A stretch of DNA of 38,963 nucleotides from Nostoc sp. UCD121 (GTDB lineage: Bacteria; Cyanobacteriota; Cyanobacteriia; Cyanobacteriales; Nostocaceae): positions 1 through 38,963 of the forward strand of contig NZ_JACKZS010000055.1 of the NCBI RefSeq assembly GCF_014222285.1. The letters run 5' to 3'. Shown here one piece after another: positions 14,398 through 22,675 of this stretch. The translations under genes were made by a program, and so were the position numbers. The notes below the pieces were generated by a model. It saw only the letters and a program-made list of their open reading frames with translations, was not told where the DNA came from and did no database searches. Each line of letters starts with the position of its first letter. Position 1 is the first letter of the stretch.

Positions 14398-15147
14398 TTA
14401 ATGTTCTTGTCCCGTTGGCCGGATAAGAATTTCGTTGACATTAACGCGCGACGGTTGCGTGACGGCATAAACGATCGCAGCAGCAACATCTTCGCTATGC
14501 AGAGGTGTGATTGCCTTGCGTCGTTCCTCAATACGTTGTTTGGCAACTGGATCGGTAATTTGGTTGTCAATTTCTGTATCCACCAAACCAGGTTCAATAA
14601 TGGTGACGCGGATGTTGTCCTTGTGGACTTCTTGGCGTAAAGCTTCTGAGAGGGCATTAACGCCCCATTTGGTAGCATTATAAACACCGATACCCGCCCG
14701 TGCTGTCCGACCTGCCACTGAGGAGATATTGACTATGTGCCCCGATTTTTGCGCTTTCAACAGAGGTAAAACAGCATGAGTAGCATATAGCAGTCCTAGT
14801 ACGTTGATGTCGAACGATCGCCGCCAGTCTGAGCTATTTCCAGCTTCAATGGTTCCGAGTAAGGCAATCCCTGCATTATTCACCAGGATATCGACCCTTC
14901 CCAATTCTGCATTTGCCTTTGCCACCAAGTTATTTACCTGGTTTTCATCAGTCACATCAGTGACAATGGGCAATGCCTTGCCACCACTAGCTTCAATCCG
15001 TTCTGCTAATGCCTGAATGCGATCGCCACGCCTAGCAGCCAATACTACTGTTGCTCCTTCAGCTGCTAAGGCGATCGCAGTTGCTTCTCCAATTCCTGCT
15101 GAAGCCCCAGTGATAATTGCTACTTGTTCTTTTAATTTACCTGTCAT
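14398..15147 (-). CDS. Short-chain dehydrogenase/reductase (NAD(P)-dependent)
   Basis: 249 residues, the normal size of classical SDRs. The cofactor motif TGASAGIG lies at 13-20, NNAG at 90-93, and the catalytic set N115, S143, Y156, K160 is complete (VNISSVAGR, then YNATK). Arginines following the first strand (AARRGDR) suggest NADPH preference. The EPGLVDTEI loop and the family of short proteins with ITPLHSEDVA resemble the clavaldehyde dehydrogenase/YdfG-like group of SDRs. Substrate unknown. It sits between the MFS transporter (45 bp upstream) and ChaC (54 bp downstream) in the same direction, so probably one operon. Confidence 0.9.
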   Translation of the reverse strand: MTGKLKEQVAIITGASAGIGEATAIALAAEGATVVLAARRGDRIQALAERIEASGGKALPIVTDVTDENQVNNLVAKANAELGRVDILVNNAGIALLGTIEAGNSSDWRRSFDINVLGLLYATHAVLPLLKAQKSGHIVNISSVAGRTARAGIGVYNATKWGVNALSEALRQEVHKDNIRVTIIEPGLVDTEIDNQITDPVAKQRIEERRKAITPLHSEDVAAAIVYAVTQPSRVNVNEILIRPTGQEH

Positions 15148-15192
15148 TTATTTAATTCCTTAGGATTAGTAATTCGTAATTGCTAATTGAGA

Positions 15193-16629
15193 TTAGTTAT
15201 TCTCCCCCTGCCTCTTCCCAATCCTCAACACGGATGCGACTGCTGCCCCACAAAGTATTAAGGCTGCGAAGCGAAAAGTTCCTTGGAACCCCACAACGAT
15301 CGCATCAGGAGGGGCAACAGAAACATCTGCACCCGCAGACATGCTAGCGATTAATGCTCCGAATACTGCCCCAATTAAAGAAACTCCTACCGTGTTTCCT
15401 GATGTACGTGACAAAGATAGTAGCCCAGAAGCAATCCCTAGCCGCTCCCTTGGTACTGCTCCCATAACAGTGCTGTTGTTGGGCGATTGGAATAAACCTA
15501 GTCCAATACCGTAAATAAAATAGCGTGACACATAGCCTAGCTCAGTAATCTGAGCATCAAAGGTGCTAATGCCCAAACAGCCACCGATCATTAACCCCAG
15601 TCCAATTGGGCTGATTAGTCGAGCGCCAAAGCGGTCTGAAAGTATTCCCCCTAGTGGGGCAATTAACCCACTAAGTACGGGTGACACAGCTAGTAGCAGT
15701 CCCACTTTTACCGTCGGATAATGCTTGACGCTCTCTAGAAAGAAAGGGACGATGAGTAGCGAACCGCCGATAACAATGAATGCTAGCCACCCACTTAGCA
15801 AACCCATACTCAACTGAAGATTGCGAAACAGGTGTAGTTCTAGTAGCGGCTCTTTTATGGACGCTTCAACTACCAAAAAAATTATGAAACTTAAGGTAGC
15901 GATCGCTAATAATACTAGTGCATTGGTACTGCCAAAGCCCTGGCTTTGCCCTAGCGTCATACCCAGACCAAAACTACCCAGAGTCAATAAAGCCAATATA
16001 GCTCCAAAAAAGTCAAATCTCTGTTTACCCTGAATGCGTACAGAAGGTGGCACTACCCGAGCTATCAAGAAACTAGCGATAATCCCCAACGGTACATTGA
16101 TGAAGAATATACTATGCCAGCCTGATAAGCTTAGGAGCAGCCCGCCTGCGGAAGGGCCAAAAGCAATTCCCAATGATACAACACTACCGATAACGCCAAC
16201 AGCGCGACCTCGCTCCGAAGATGGAAAAACTTCTGTAATAATTGCCAAACCAAGCCCAGAAATGAACACAGCACCCAGTCCTTGAAGTGCGCGAAAGGCA
16301 ATCAACCACTCAATACTAGGTGCAAAACCACACAACAGCGAACTGAGAGTAAATAGAACAAGTCCCCCTTGATACAAGGGTTTCTTGCCCCACATATCTC
16401 CCAAGCGGGTTGCCCCCAAAACTAAACCGGAACTGACCAACTGGTAACTCAATACAGCCCATTGGGTCGTCGGAAAACTGGTACCAAAAGCTTGCACTAA
16501 TGTGGGTAAAGCAACATTGATGATGCCCACATCGAGGGTAGACATGAACACCCCAAGTCCGATACCGAGTAAGACCCAATTTTTCTGAGCCTTTGACAAA
16601 GCCAGAGGTTGTGTTTCCAATTGTGCCAA
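15193..16629 (-). CDS. MFS drug/proton antiporter, DHA2 (EmrB/QacA) type
   Basis: 478 residues with about 14 hydrophobic segments, as in the DHA2 group. The first helix has MSTLDVGIINVALPTL, the loop 2-3 motif is GDMWGKKPLYQGG, and motif C-like text is GSVVSLGIAFGPSAGGLLL. It would export a toxic compound with proton exchange across the plasma membrane. The start is a TTG at 16629 with a strong GGAGG seven bases upstream. The gene opens the minus-strand MFS - SDR - ChaC series. Its upstream region contains AAGTACTTAC, the word also found at tetR. Confidence 0.92.
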   Translation of the reverse strand: MAQLETQPLALSKAQKNWVLLGIGLGVFMSTLDVGIINVALPTLVQAFGTSFPTTQWAVLSYQLVSSGLVLGATRLGDMWGKKPLYQGGLVLFTLSSLLCGFAPSIEWLIAFRALQGLGAVFISGLGLAIITEVFPSSERGRAVGVIGSVVSLGIAFGPSAGGLLLSLSGWHSIFFINVPLGIIASFLIARVVPPSVRIQGKQRFDFFGAILALLTLGSFGLGMTLGQSQGFGSTNALVLLAIATLSFIIFLVVEASIKEPLLELHLFRNLQLSMGLLSGWLAFIVIGGSLLIVPFFLESVKHYPTVKVGLLLAVSPVLSGLIAPLGGILSDRFGARLISPIGLGLMIGGCLGISTFDAQITELGYVSRYFIYGIGLGLFQSPNNSTVMGAVPRERLGIASGLLSLSRTSGNTVGVSLIGAVFGALIASMSAGADVSVAPPDAIVVGFQGTFRFAALILCGAAVASVLRIGKRQGENN

Positions 16630-16979
16630 GGTTTAGCCTCCGCCTTTGATTTTACGGTTATGAATAGTTTGCATACGTATATTCATTATCCTCACTACCT
16701 GTTCGCTGCGATCGCTTTGTTGCTCAGAAATACTCTGGATGAATTGCAAAATTCAGTTTTATTTCAGGCATTATCTTCTCAGTCAGCAACACTGGCTTTT
16801 CTACTTGTCATATATCTTGGTAAAGTACTTACATACTTTTAACCCCAAGCTCCTTCGACTTTATCAAGAATAGTATTCCGTAAATACGGCAACTCGATAG
16901 ATTCACTGTATTTTATACTAGTTAGCAAACTATCATAGACACCTCTAAGAAGCAAGTCCTAGAGATTTTCCTATAAGCA
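16630..16979. other. Divergent promoter region, MFS and small membrane protein
   Basis: 350 bp. It contains GCATACGTATA near 16672 and, at 16822-16838, AAAGTACTTACATACTTT, an imperfect palindrome (AAAGTA...TACTTT) that shares AAGTACTTAC with the tetR leader. A plus-strand frame across it is not coding by appearance. Confidence 0.5.
16823..16832. promoter_or_regulatory. Possible TetR operator in the MFS promoter region
   Basis: AAGTACTTAC, identical to the complement of 12848-12857 in the tetR leader, sits within an AAAGTA...TACTTT inverted arrangement about 200 bp upstream of the MFS start. Confidence 0.35.
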
Positions 16980-17429
16980 ATGACTAAAAAAGCTGCCTTA
17001 TCTCGATTTGCCTTAGCATTTATTGCAGGCTTTGTGTCTGTTTTGTTATTTAACCAAGGTATGTTGGCGTTACTACACACAGTGAATTTCACGCCTCGCA
17101 CTCCTTATTCAACTGCACCAACACAACCATTTGGAATCCCACAAATTTGGTCAAGTGCATTCTGGGGAGGAATTTGGGGAATAATTTGGGTAGCAATCGC
17201 GCCTCGGTTTCAAAATAATAAAAGCTATTGGTTAGCAGCATTGGTATTTGGTGCAATTGCCCCAACGCTAGTAGCTTGGTTTGTGGTTGCGCCACTCAAG
17301 GGTCAGCCCATAGCTGGAGGCTGGAAATTTGTGGGAATAGTCACAGGTTTATTAGTTAATGGTGCTTGGGGAATAGGAACCGCCGGGTTGTTGAGATTAT
17401 TCTCTAGAAGGCAATTGTTCAACAGCTAG
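16980..17429 (+). CDS. Small conserved membrane protein, four predicted helices
   Basis: 149 residues. Hydrophobic segments lie at about 10-32, 58-75, 83-103 and 115-140, joined by short loops with GIPQIWSSAFWGGIWGI and APLKGQPIAGG. The even number of helices suggests both ends on the same side. I recognise the look of a cyanobacterial/proteobacterial conserved membrane protein of unknown function, without a domain name. No strong ribosome-binding site. It is divergent from the MFS gene and stands alone. Confidence 0.7.
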   Translation: MTKKAALSRFALAFIAGFVSVLLFNQGMLALLHTVNFTPRTPYSTAPTQPFGIPQIWSSAFWGGIWGIIWVAIAPRFQNNKSYWLAALVFGAIAPTLVAWFVVAPLKGQPIAGGWKFVGIVTGLLVNGAWGIGTAGLLRLFSRRQLFNS

Positions 17430-17730
17430 ATTTTTTAAGACTGTATCCCAAAAGCTCTCATTACTGGTACACTGCCACGTACTTTAATCAAATGTCCTAA
17501 CGCACAGGACATTTTTGGAAAAAGCGAGGCCACAGTAGAGGTTTTGACGGTACAGACAAACAATGAGTAATGTTAGTATCATAAAAACTAAGCAAAATCC
17601 CTTAATCCTTGCCCCAGCATAAAGTGTAAAGATGTGTATACTAATAATGATTCGAGAATAATAGCTCAGAAAATAACGAGAATATTATTTGCGTTACTCA
17701 GTCACTGCAAGAGAAAAAGGATTTATCAAA
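17430..17730. other. Intergenic region before the glycosyltransferase-like pair
   Basis: 301 bp, AT-rich, without an ORF or repeat that I can support. It should carry the promoter of the gene at 17731. Confidence 0.5.
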
Positions 17731-18750
17731 ATGGATTCCTTCGGTATCTACACCCTGGCTAATGATGTGGTGTTTGACCAACTAGTAGCTTTGCTAAACA
17801 GTATTGAGGTGAATGTTAGCGCAGATATTCCTATTTGTATAATTCCATATAATGAGCAACTAGATTTAGTTAGAAAAGAAATTAAGAATCGAAAAAATGT
17901 AATCTTATTTGATAATTGGGACGTAATTCAACACTGGGAAGAATTTGCTCATCAGGTTTGGGCAGCACATCCAAGGGAAAAAGATACAAAATTATCACGT
18001 CCTAGTTGGTACAAAAGTCATTTACAAAGAAAGTTTGTTGCCTTTGAGGGTATTTTTGATAAGTTCGTATTTTATGATGGTGATAGTTTGGCAATGAAGC
18101 CACTCAATAATGTAATTGACAAGCTAGAAACATCAGATTTTGTTTTTGATGATTGGGAACACCTTAAGGATAGGACTGTTGCAGCGTTAAATATTTCAGT
18201 TATAGAGAAAACTGGACTGTATACAGAAGCAGATATACGTCCTAAGCTGCATTGTTCTAGCTTTTTTGGCTCTAAGCGAGGATTGTTTACTGTTAAAGAA
18301 ATTGAGATAATGAAGGAGAGATTAATTACTAAACAAGAAGTTGAGTGGATTAATGGACATGGATGGTGGGATGATTCTTTTTTGTTTAACTATATGACCT
18401 TGCGCTGCGATCGCCCACTTTTTAACTTTACACTTAGCCCCAACGGTGAAGAGAGAACAGGTAACTGTGCCAATGCAGATCCCTTTGTCAATATTAATAA
18501 TGTTCTTTACAATCAAGATGGCTTAAAACCAATTCATCGTATACATTATATGAGCTATTCTTCTCGTGATTTTGCCCAGTTATCTCAAGGACAAGATGTT
18601 AATATATGTTATGCAAATGAATTTTTGCACTATCGCTTTCTTAAACAACCAGAACAAAGACCAAAACAGCTTAAACCAGCGAGTATAATTACCAAAACTA
18701 ATAATTTTCTTAACAAAACAATGAATAAAATTCAAAGAACTATGCGCTAA
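17731..18750 (+). CDS. Glycosyltransferase-like protein (Npun_R2821/R2822 type)
   Basis: 339 residues from the ATG at 17731 (AAGGA eight bases upstream); the frame can be opened 14 codons earlier at a TTG but the domain starts here (MDSFGIYTLAND). The fold looks like a GT-A nucleotide-sugar transferase: an N-terminal Rossmann-like strand, then FVFYDGDSLAMKPL with a DGD (DxD-type) metal site near residue 113, and GWWDDSFLFNYM later, which could supply the base. I recall this pattern as a cyanobacterial family named after Nostoc punctiforme loci; its substrate is not known to me. It is followed 83 bp later by a GT2 gene on the same strand, so both may act on the same cell-surface glycan. Confidence 0.7.
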   Translation: MDSFGIYTLANDVVFDQLVALLNSIEVNVSADIPICIIPYNEQLDLVRKEIKNRKNVILFDNWDVIQHWEEFAHQVWAAHPREKDTKLSRPSWYKSHLQRKFVAFEGIFDKFVFYDGDSLAMKPLNNVIDKLETSDFVFDDWEHLKDRTVAALNISVIEKTGLYTEADIRPKLHCSSFFGSKRGLFTVKEIEIMKERLITKQEVEWINGHGWWDDSFLFNYMTLRCDRPLFNFTLSPNGEERTGNCANADPFVNINNVLYNQDGLKPIHRIHYMSYSSRDFAQLSQGQDVNICYANEFLHYRFLKQPEQRPKQLKPASIITKTNNFLNKTMNKIQRTMR

Positions 18751-18833
18751 ATATAGCTCGACTGACGATGTATTAAATTAGTAATTGATATAAACTTTCT
18801 ATCTTCTATATTTTCCAGTTATTAATATAAAAT

Positions 18834-19781
18834 ATGCCTAAAATTACTGTTTGCATTCCTACTTTTAATCGTGTTAATCTTCTTCCTTATGCCATTGACA
18901 GTGTACTGAATCAGTCTGAGCAAGACTTTGAGCTAATTGTTTGTGATGACGGTTCTAGCGATCACACACCTGAACTAATGTCACAGTATACAGACCAACG
19001 GATTAAATATATCCGTCATCTGCAAAATATTGGTAAAAGTAATAATATGCGCTCTGGCTTTGATGCTGCCAGTGGTGAGTATTTTATTAAATTTGATGAT
19101 GATGATCGGCTCACACCAGATTTCCTCGCAAGTACCGCAGCGATTCTTGCTCAAGACTCTAGCATTGATTTTGTTGGTACAGATCATTGGATAATTGATA
19201 TTAACAATGTGCGGGATGAGGCAAAAACTCAAGAAAATACTCATCGCTGGGGTAGAAAGAATTTACCAGCAGGTGTTGTAGATAATTTGTTGGAAGTTGT
19301 ATTTGTTAACCAAAGTTTTCAAGTTGGCGCAACCTTATTTCGTCGCAAAACCTTGCAAGATTTAGGATTTATGCAGCCAAATATGCAAAACTGCGAGGAT
19401 AATGATTTATTTGTGCGTTTAGCTTTGGCGCGAAAAAAGGGTTATTTTTTACCAAAATTATTGATGGAATATCGCACTCATGCAGAACAGCAAGGTATAA
19501 ATAGAGCCATTCCTTATTTATTTGATAAAATGCGGTATTTAGAAAGTTATAAGTTTGATTCTGAAAAAATAGAGACAATCAGGAAAAATCGTCTAACTGA
19601 AACGCAGTTATTATTAGGTTTGCGTTTAATAGAAAAGGGTGAAACGCAAAAAGGCAGAGAGTTAGTTTTGGCAGGACAGTCTTTTTCAACTCCTAAAGCT
19701 TGGACTGGTTTAGGTTTATCGCTGTTACCAGTTGGGTTGCGAGGTAAGGCATTTAATGCACTGCGTCAGGCGCGGGGTTAG
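18834..19781 (+). CDS. Family 2 glycosyltransferase
   Basis: 315 residues with a standard GT2 catalytic domain: MPKITVCIPTFNR at the start, VCDDGSSDHTPEL (nucleotide-binding aspartates about 38-39), FDDDDRLTPDFL as the DxD metal site near residue 85, and NCEDNDLFVRLAL as the ED-type catalytic motif. The C-terminal 60 residues are helical; there are no clear membrane helices, so the enzyme is probably cytoplasmic or peripheral. It would transfer an activated sugar to a polysaccharide, lipid or protein acceptor. Located after the Npun_R2821-like gene, same strand. Confidence 0.92.
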   Translation: MPKITVCIPTFNRVNLLPYAIDSVLNQSEQDFELIVCDDGSSDHTPELMSQYTDQRIKYIRHLQNIGKSNNMRSGFDAASGEYFIKFDDDDRLTPDFLASTAAILAQDSSIDFVGTDHWIIDINNVRDEAKTQENTHRWGRKNLPAGVVDNLLEVVFVNQSFQVGATLFRRKTLQDLGFMQPNMQNCEDNDLFVRLALARKKGYFLPKLLMEYRTHAEQQGINRAIPYLFDKMRYLESYKFDSEKIETIRKNRLTETQLLLGLRLIEKGETQKGRELVLAGQSFSTPKAWTGLGLSLLPVGLRGKAFNALRQARG

Positions 19782-19831
19782 ACATTGACATATTGCAATA
19801 CGGTTCAGCTAGAGCCAAAAATCTTAACCTG

Positions 19832-19907
19832 CGTAGGTTGGGTTGAGGAACGAAACCCAACATTAAGCTTTAATGGTTGGGTTTCACTTCGCTCAACCCA
19901 ACCTACG
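19832..19907. repeat. Palindromic repeat / bidirectional terminator
   Basis: A 16-bp perfect inverted repeat (CGTAGGTTGGGTTGAG with its complement at 19892-19907) encloses further pairing arms (AAACCC with GGGTTT). The long hairpin lies between the convergent GT2 and ParB-like genes. A related palindrome is at 36740-36819. This family is common in Nostocales and behaves like a MITE-type dispersed element. Confidence 0.8.
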
Positions 19908-19910
19908 ATT

Positions 19911-20630
19911 CTAATAACTTCTTGACCACTCATCAATAATAGTCAAAATTGTTTTATCACCCAAGTTTTTAACAGATTTTACTACATCACGGTAATCTTC
20001 AAATTTTTGCTTTGGTTTCTTATGTCGAGCATCTTCTATAGCTTTGGCAAGTTTTTCTGCCCCAGGAATTCTAGAGCGTTGTAACTTTATAGATAATTCA
20101 TCTTTATCCAAAGAATTCAATAAACTAAGTGGATTATTCTGTTCACCCTTTTGGGGAATAAGGTTTTCAAGTTGCTTGAACTGATTCTCTATTCTCTGTC
20201 TTTCTTGTATAAATTCTGACTTAAATTCATTGAATTGCTTCTCAAGACGTAATTCTAGATTTGCTAGACGTGGTTCTAACTTGGTTATTTCTGGCTGTGG
20301 TGCTACAGGTTTAGTAGAAGAATCAATTCCTTTGAGAGATGCAACTTGCTTTAAAACTAAATTTTCTAATTTTGGGGCAATGACAAAGGCATTAACCATT
20401 TCAGCTTGCCGAGGATTTTTTTCTCGTGCCCTGACAGCAGCATAATATTCAAAATGTCCATCAATTAACGTATAGCTCTCTACTCCTGTCACTTTCACAA
20501 CTAATGGTCTGATAATTCCTCCTGTTTCTATAATTATGTCTGCGAGGTTTTCCAAATCAGTCTCTGAAAAATTTGATCGAGGGTCATTAGAAGTAATACT
20601 TTTTACATCTACTAAAGAGAAATTCATCAT
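19911..20630 (-). CDS. ParB-like protein with coiled-coil
   Basis: 239 residues. The first 95 residues are a ParB/Srx-type N-terminal domain: a strand with VDVKSI, SETDLENLADIIIETGGIIRPLVVK-like text (kept short here) and the box LIDGHFEYYAAVRA, matching the GERRxxA-type box II position. Residues about 120-165 form a long charged coiled coil, and the rest is a short helical C-terminus (IIDEWSRSY). There is no clear helix-turn-helix, unlike chromosomal ParB, so DNA binding would need another route. Its ATG overlaps the stop of the upstream ParA-fusion gene by four bases, implying tight coupling. It is not a typical chromosomal parB because its partner is fused to a nuclease-like domain. Confidence 0.8.
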   Translation of the reverse strand: MMNFSLVDVKSITSNDPRSNFSETDLENLADIIIETGGIIRPLVVKVTGVESYTLIDGHFEYYAAVRAREKNPRQAEMVNAFVIAPKLENLVLKQVASLKGIDSSTKPVAPQPEITKLEPRLANLELRLEKQFNEFKSEFIQERQRIENQFKQLENLIPQKGEQNNPLSLLNSLDKDELSIKLQRSRIPGAEKLAKAIEDARHKKPKQKFEDYRDVVKSVKNLGDKTILTIIDEWSRSY

Positions 20631-22009
20631 TTATTTAACCCTATTCCTGTTAACACTTCGTCTGCTAGGATTTCAAATTCCATAGCAGATTTTTGAGCAT
20701 CTGATTTTAACTCTTCTGCGTATTTAATAACAGATTTGGGATCAGGATATTCTAAATCTCCAACTGTTATAGTCTGATTCATACATTCTGATAGCACAGT
20801 TCTATCATAAATTACTGCTTCCATCAAAGGCAGATTGTAACGTTCTAAAATTACGCTTCTTTGCTTAGGAAAAGTATATTGTAAAAATTTAGAGTTAGTT
20901 GATATTTTTGAAGCCAGGATACCCATTAATATAATGTGTTGTTTTCCTATCATTTCTCTAAATTCATTAACTTCTATAATAAAATTTTTAACACTTAACA
21001 ACCCTTGGTTTGCAAATGGCTTTAAATCTGAAGGAATGATCAGGTAATCAGCAGCTACAAGTGCAACTTTCGCGTATAAATCCCTGGATGGAGGCGTATC
21101 GATAATAACAATGTCATATTCTTGCTCTACTTTTTTTAATTTCGTAACTAATCTAGTTTTACTAGCATCAATTTGATTAAGTTTATACTGTCCTTCTATT
21201 AAATTAATATGTGCAGGAATAACATCCAATTCAGGGTTGTTAAAGTAATGTGATTTTCGAGTAACATCGGGTATTAAATAAAAATCCCCTGATTCTAATA
21301 AATGATAAATGTTAGAATCTCGTAAATCATCTTCTTCGTCAAATTGGAATTTTATTAATCCTGTAGCAAAAGTAGTATTTGCTTGAGAATCTATATCAAT
21401 CAAAAGCACTCTTTTACCTTTTTTACGTAATGCTGCTGCCAGGTTGACTGCAACAGTAGTCTTTCCAACGCCGCCTTTATTGTGGTAGATTGCAATCGTT
21501 TTCATTGAATGTTGCCTTTTTGTCTCAAAATTTGAATTATTTTCTATCTGAACTTTTGATTTATCTATTAACTGTCCTTCTTTCAAGCTTTCTCTACCAA
21601 TTAGAGTTTTAATTTGATCTATTTTTATCTCAACTTCTTTCCCAGAGCATTGAAATATTAACTGAATATCAGCCTGTAATTTTTGATAAATTCTAATCTC
21701 TTTGCCATTAGTCAGCAATCCATACCTGACATTCAAGCTGGTTAAATAATGCCTGAGTCGGGGGACATGATTATTTAAGTTTTGTTTGGGATGCTTTGCC
21801 TCCATAACGACACTCAGGGGTGAGTTGGCATCTAAAACAAAAGGAATCACCTGTGCAGCAAATGCTAAAAAATCTAAGCGGATGCTACCAACGGCAACTT
21901 CTTGATGCCAGGTGTCAGGAGTATAACCTAGCTGCGGTAGCAAATATTGCACTATGAGTTTGCTTTCAACTTCGCTTTCGTTACGGCATAGCTCAGGATT
22001 AAAAGGCAA
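20627..22009 (-). CDS. HSDR_N nuclease-like domain fused to a ParA/MinD-type ATPase
   Basis: 460 residues. Residues 1-120 resemble the N-terminal nuclease domain of type I restriction HsdR proteins: E13/E15 in the first helix (ESEVESKL), D46 in GSIRLDFLAF, E70-x-K72 in VVMEAKHP and the closing strand YGLLTNGKEIRIY; the PD-(D/E)xK residues appear intact. After a 45-residue linker, M169 starts a ParA-type ATPase with deviant Walker A KGGVGKTT at 178-185, DIDSQAN, and IIDTPPS as the second aspartate motif. The start is TTG at 22009 with AAAGG ten bases upstream. It forms an operon with the ParB-like gene by a 4-nt overlap. Partition ATPases rarely carry nuclease domains; plasmid partition, phage defence or DNA repair are all possible. 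Confidence 0.85.
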   Translation of the reverse strand: MPFNPELCRNESEVESKLIVQYLLPQLGYTPDTWHQEVAVGSIRLDFLAFAAQVIPFVLDANSPLSVVMEAKHPKQNLNNHVPRLRHYLTSLNVRYGLLTNGKEIRIYQKLQADIQLIFQCSGKEVEIKIDQIKTLIGRESLKEGQLIDKSKVQIENNSNFETKRQHSMKTIAIYHNKGGVGKTTVAVNLAAALRKKGKRVLLIDIDSQANTTFATGLIKFQFDEEDDLRDSNIYHLLESGDFYLIPDVTRKSHYFNNPELDVIPAHINLIEGQYKLNQIDASKTRLVTKLKKVEQEYDIVIIDTPPSRDLYAKVALVAADYLIIPSDLKPFANQGLLSVKNFIIEVNEFREMIGKQHIILMGILASKISTNSKFLQYTFPKQRSVILERYNLPLMEAVIYDRTVLSECMNQTITVGDLEYPDPKSVIKYAEELKSDAQKSAMEFEILADEVLTGIGLNK

Positions 22010-22224
22010 TATTTTTCTACCTTTAAATAATTATTGGACTTAGCACAAAACCTTATACTTGCCAGATTATTACATACCTTTAATTACTCTGTGTTATATA
22101 AATCACTTATAAAAATATAAATTATCATCATAAAATTAGTACTTTTGCTGATACAGGCTCAACTTTTGAGAGCTATTTTCCCATTAAACTTGTAAATGGC
22201 TAGAATCAAAGTGTTTACCTATTT
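22010..22224. other. Divergent intergenic region
   Basis: 215 bp, AT-rich, between the ParA-fusion gene and the zinc-ribbon gene. It must hold both promoters; I see no clear operator. Confidence 0.5.
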
Positions 22225-22608
22225 GTGCTAAAGGTTTTGGCTACTGTATCTTGTCCCCACTGCCATCAACTCGTTGATAGTCAAGCTATTAGTTGTCCCT
22301 ATTGCCGGACTACACTCAAAGCTTACGGTCATCCCGGTATTCCATTGCACCGCGCCACTGGGGATAGTTATCTGTGCGACACCTGCACCTATCACGCTGA
22401 TGATACTTGCAATTTCCCTCAGCGTCCCTACGCCAAAGACTGTACCCTCTACCAAAATATTGAACAGACAAAGTTAGACTTGGAACAGCAGCGTTACACT
22501 AACAGTTTTGCAATAACTGTGAAAACTTGGGTAAAACGCAATCAGGCTTTGCTGTTGCTATTAGGTTTATTATTGGTCTGTTTGTTGTTCGTGATATTAA
22601 GGTCTTGA
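22225..22608 (+). CDS. Zinc-ribbon protein with C-terminal membrane anchor
   Basis: 127 residues. Two CxxC pairs near the N-terminus (CPHCHQ and CPYCRT, separated by 12 residues) form a double-psi zinc ribbon; a second cysteine group follows (CDTCTYHADDTCNFPQRPYA with another Cys later). A single hydrophobic segment from about 108 to 126 ends the protein, so the ribbon would face the cytoplasm if tail-anchored. The start is uncertain: GTG at 22225 is used here, with no strong ribosome-binding site; a TTG a few codons later is possible. Function unknown; conserved in filamentous cyanobacteria as far as I recall. It converges on nblS. Confidence 0.75.
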   Translation: MLKVLATVSCPHCHQLVDSQAISCPYCRTTLKAYGHPGIPLHRATGDSYLCDTCTYHADDTCNFPQRPYAKDCTLYQNIEQTKLDLEQQRYTNSFAITVKTWVKRNQALLLLLGLLLVCLLFVILRS

Positions 22609-22675
22609 TTGGTGTTTAGTGGGGATTGGGAATAGGAAATGGTCGAAATTAACAACAATGCCCAATCCCTAAAGT

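Noticed and set aside
14398..14687. Frame of 141 codons overlapping the SDR gene (14262-14687)
   Set aside because: It runs in another frame of two well-supported genes and has no domain.
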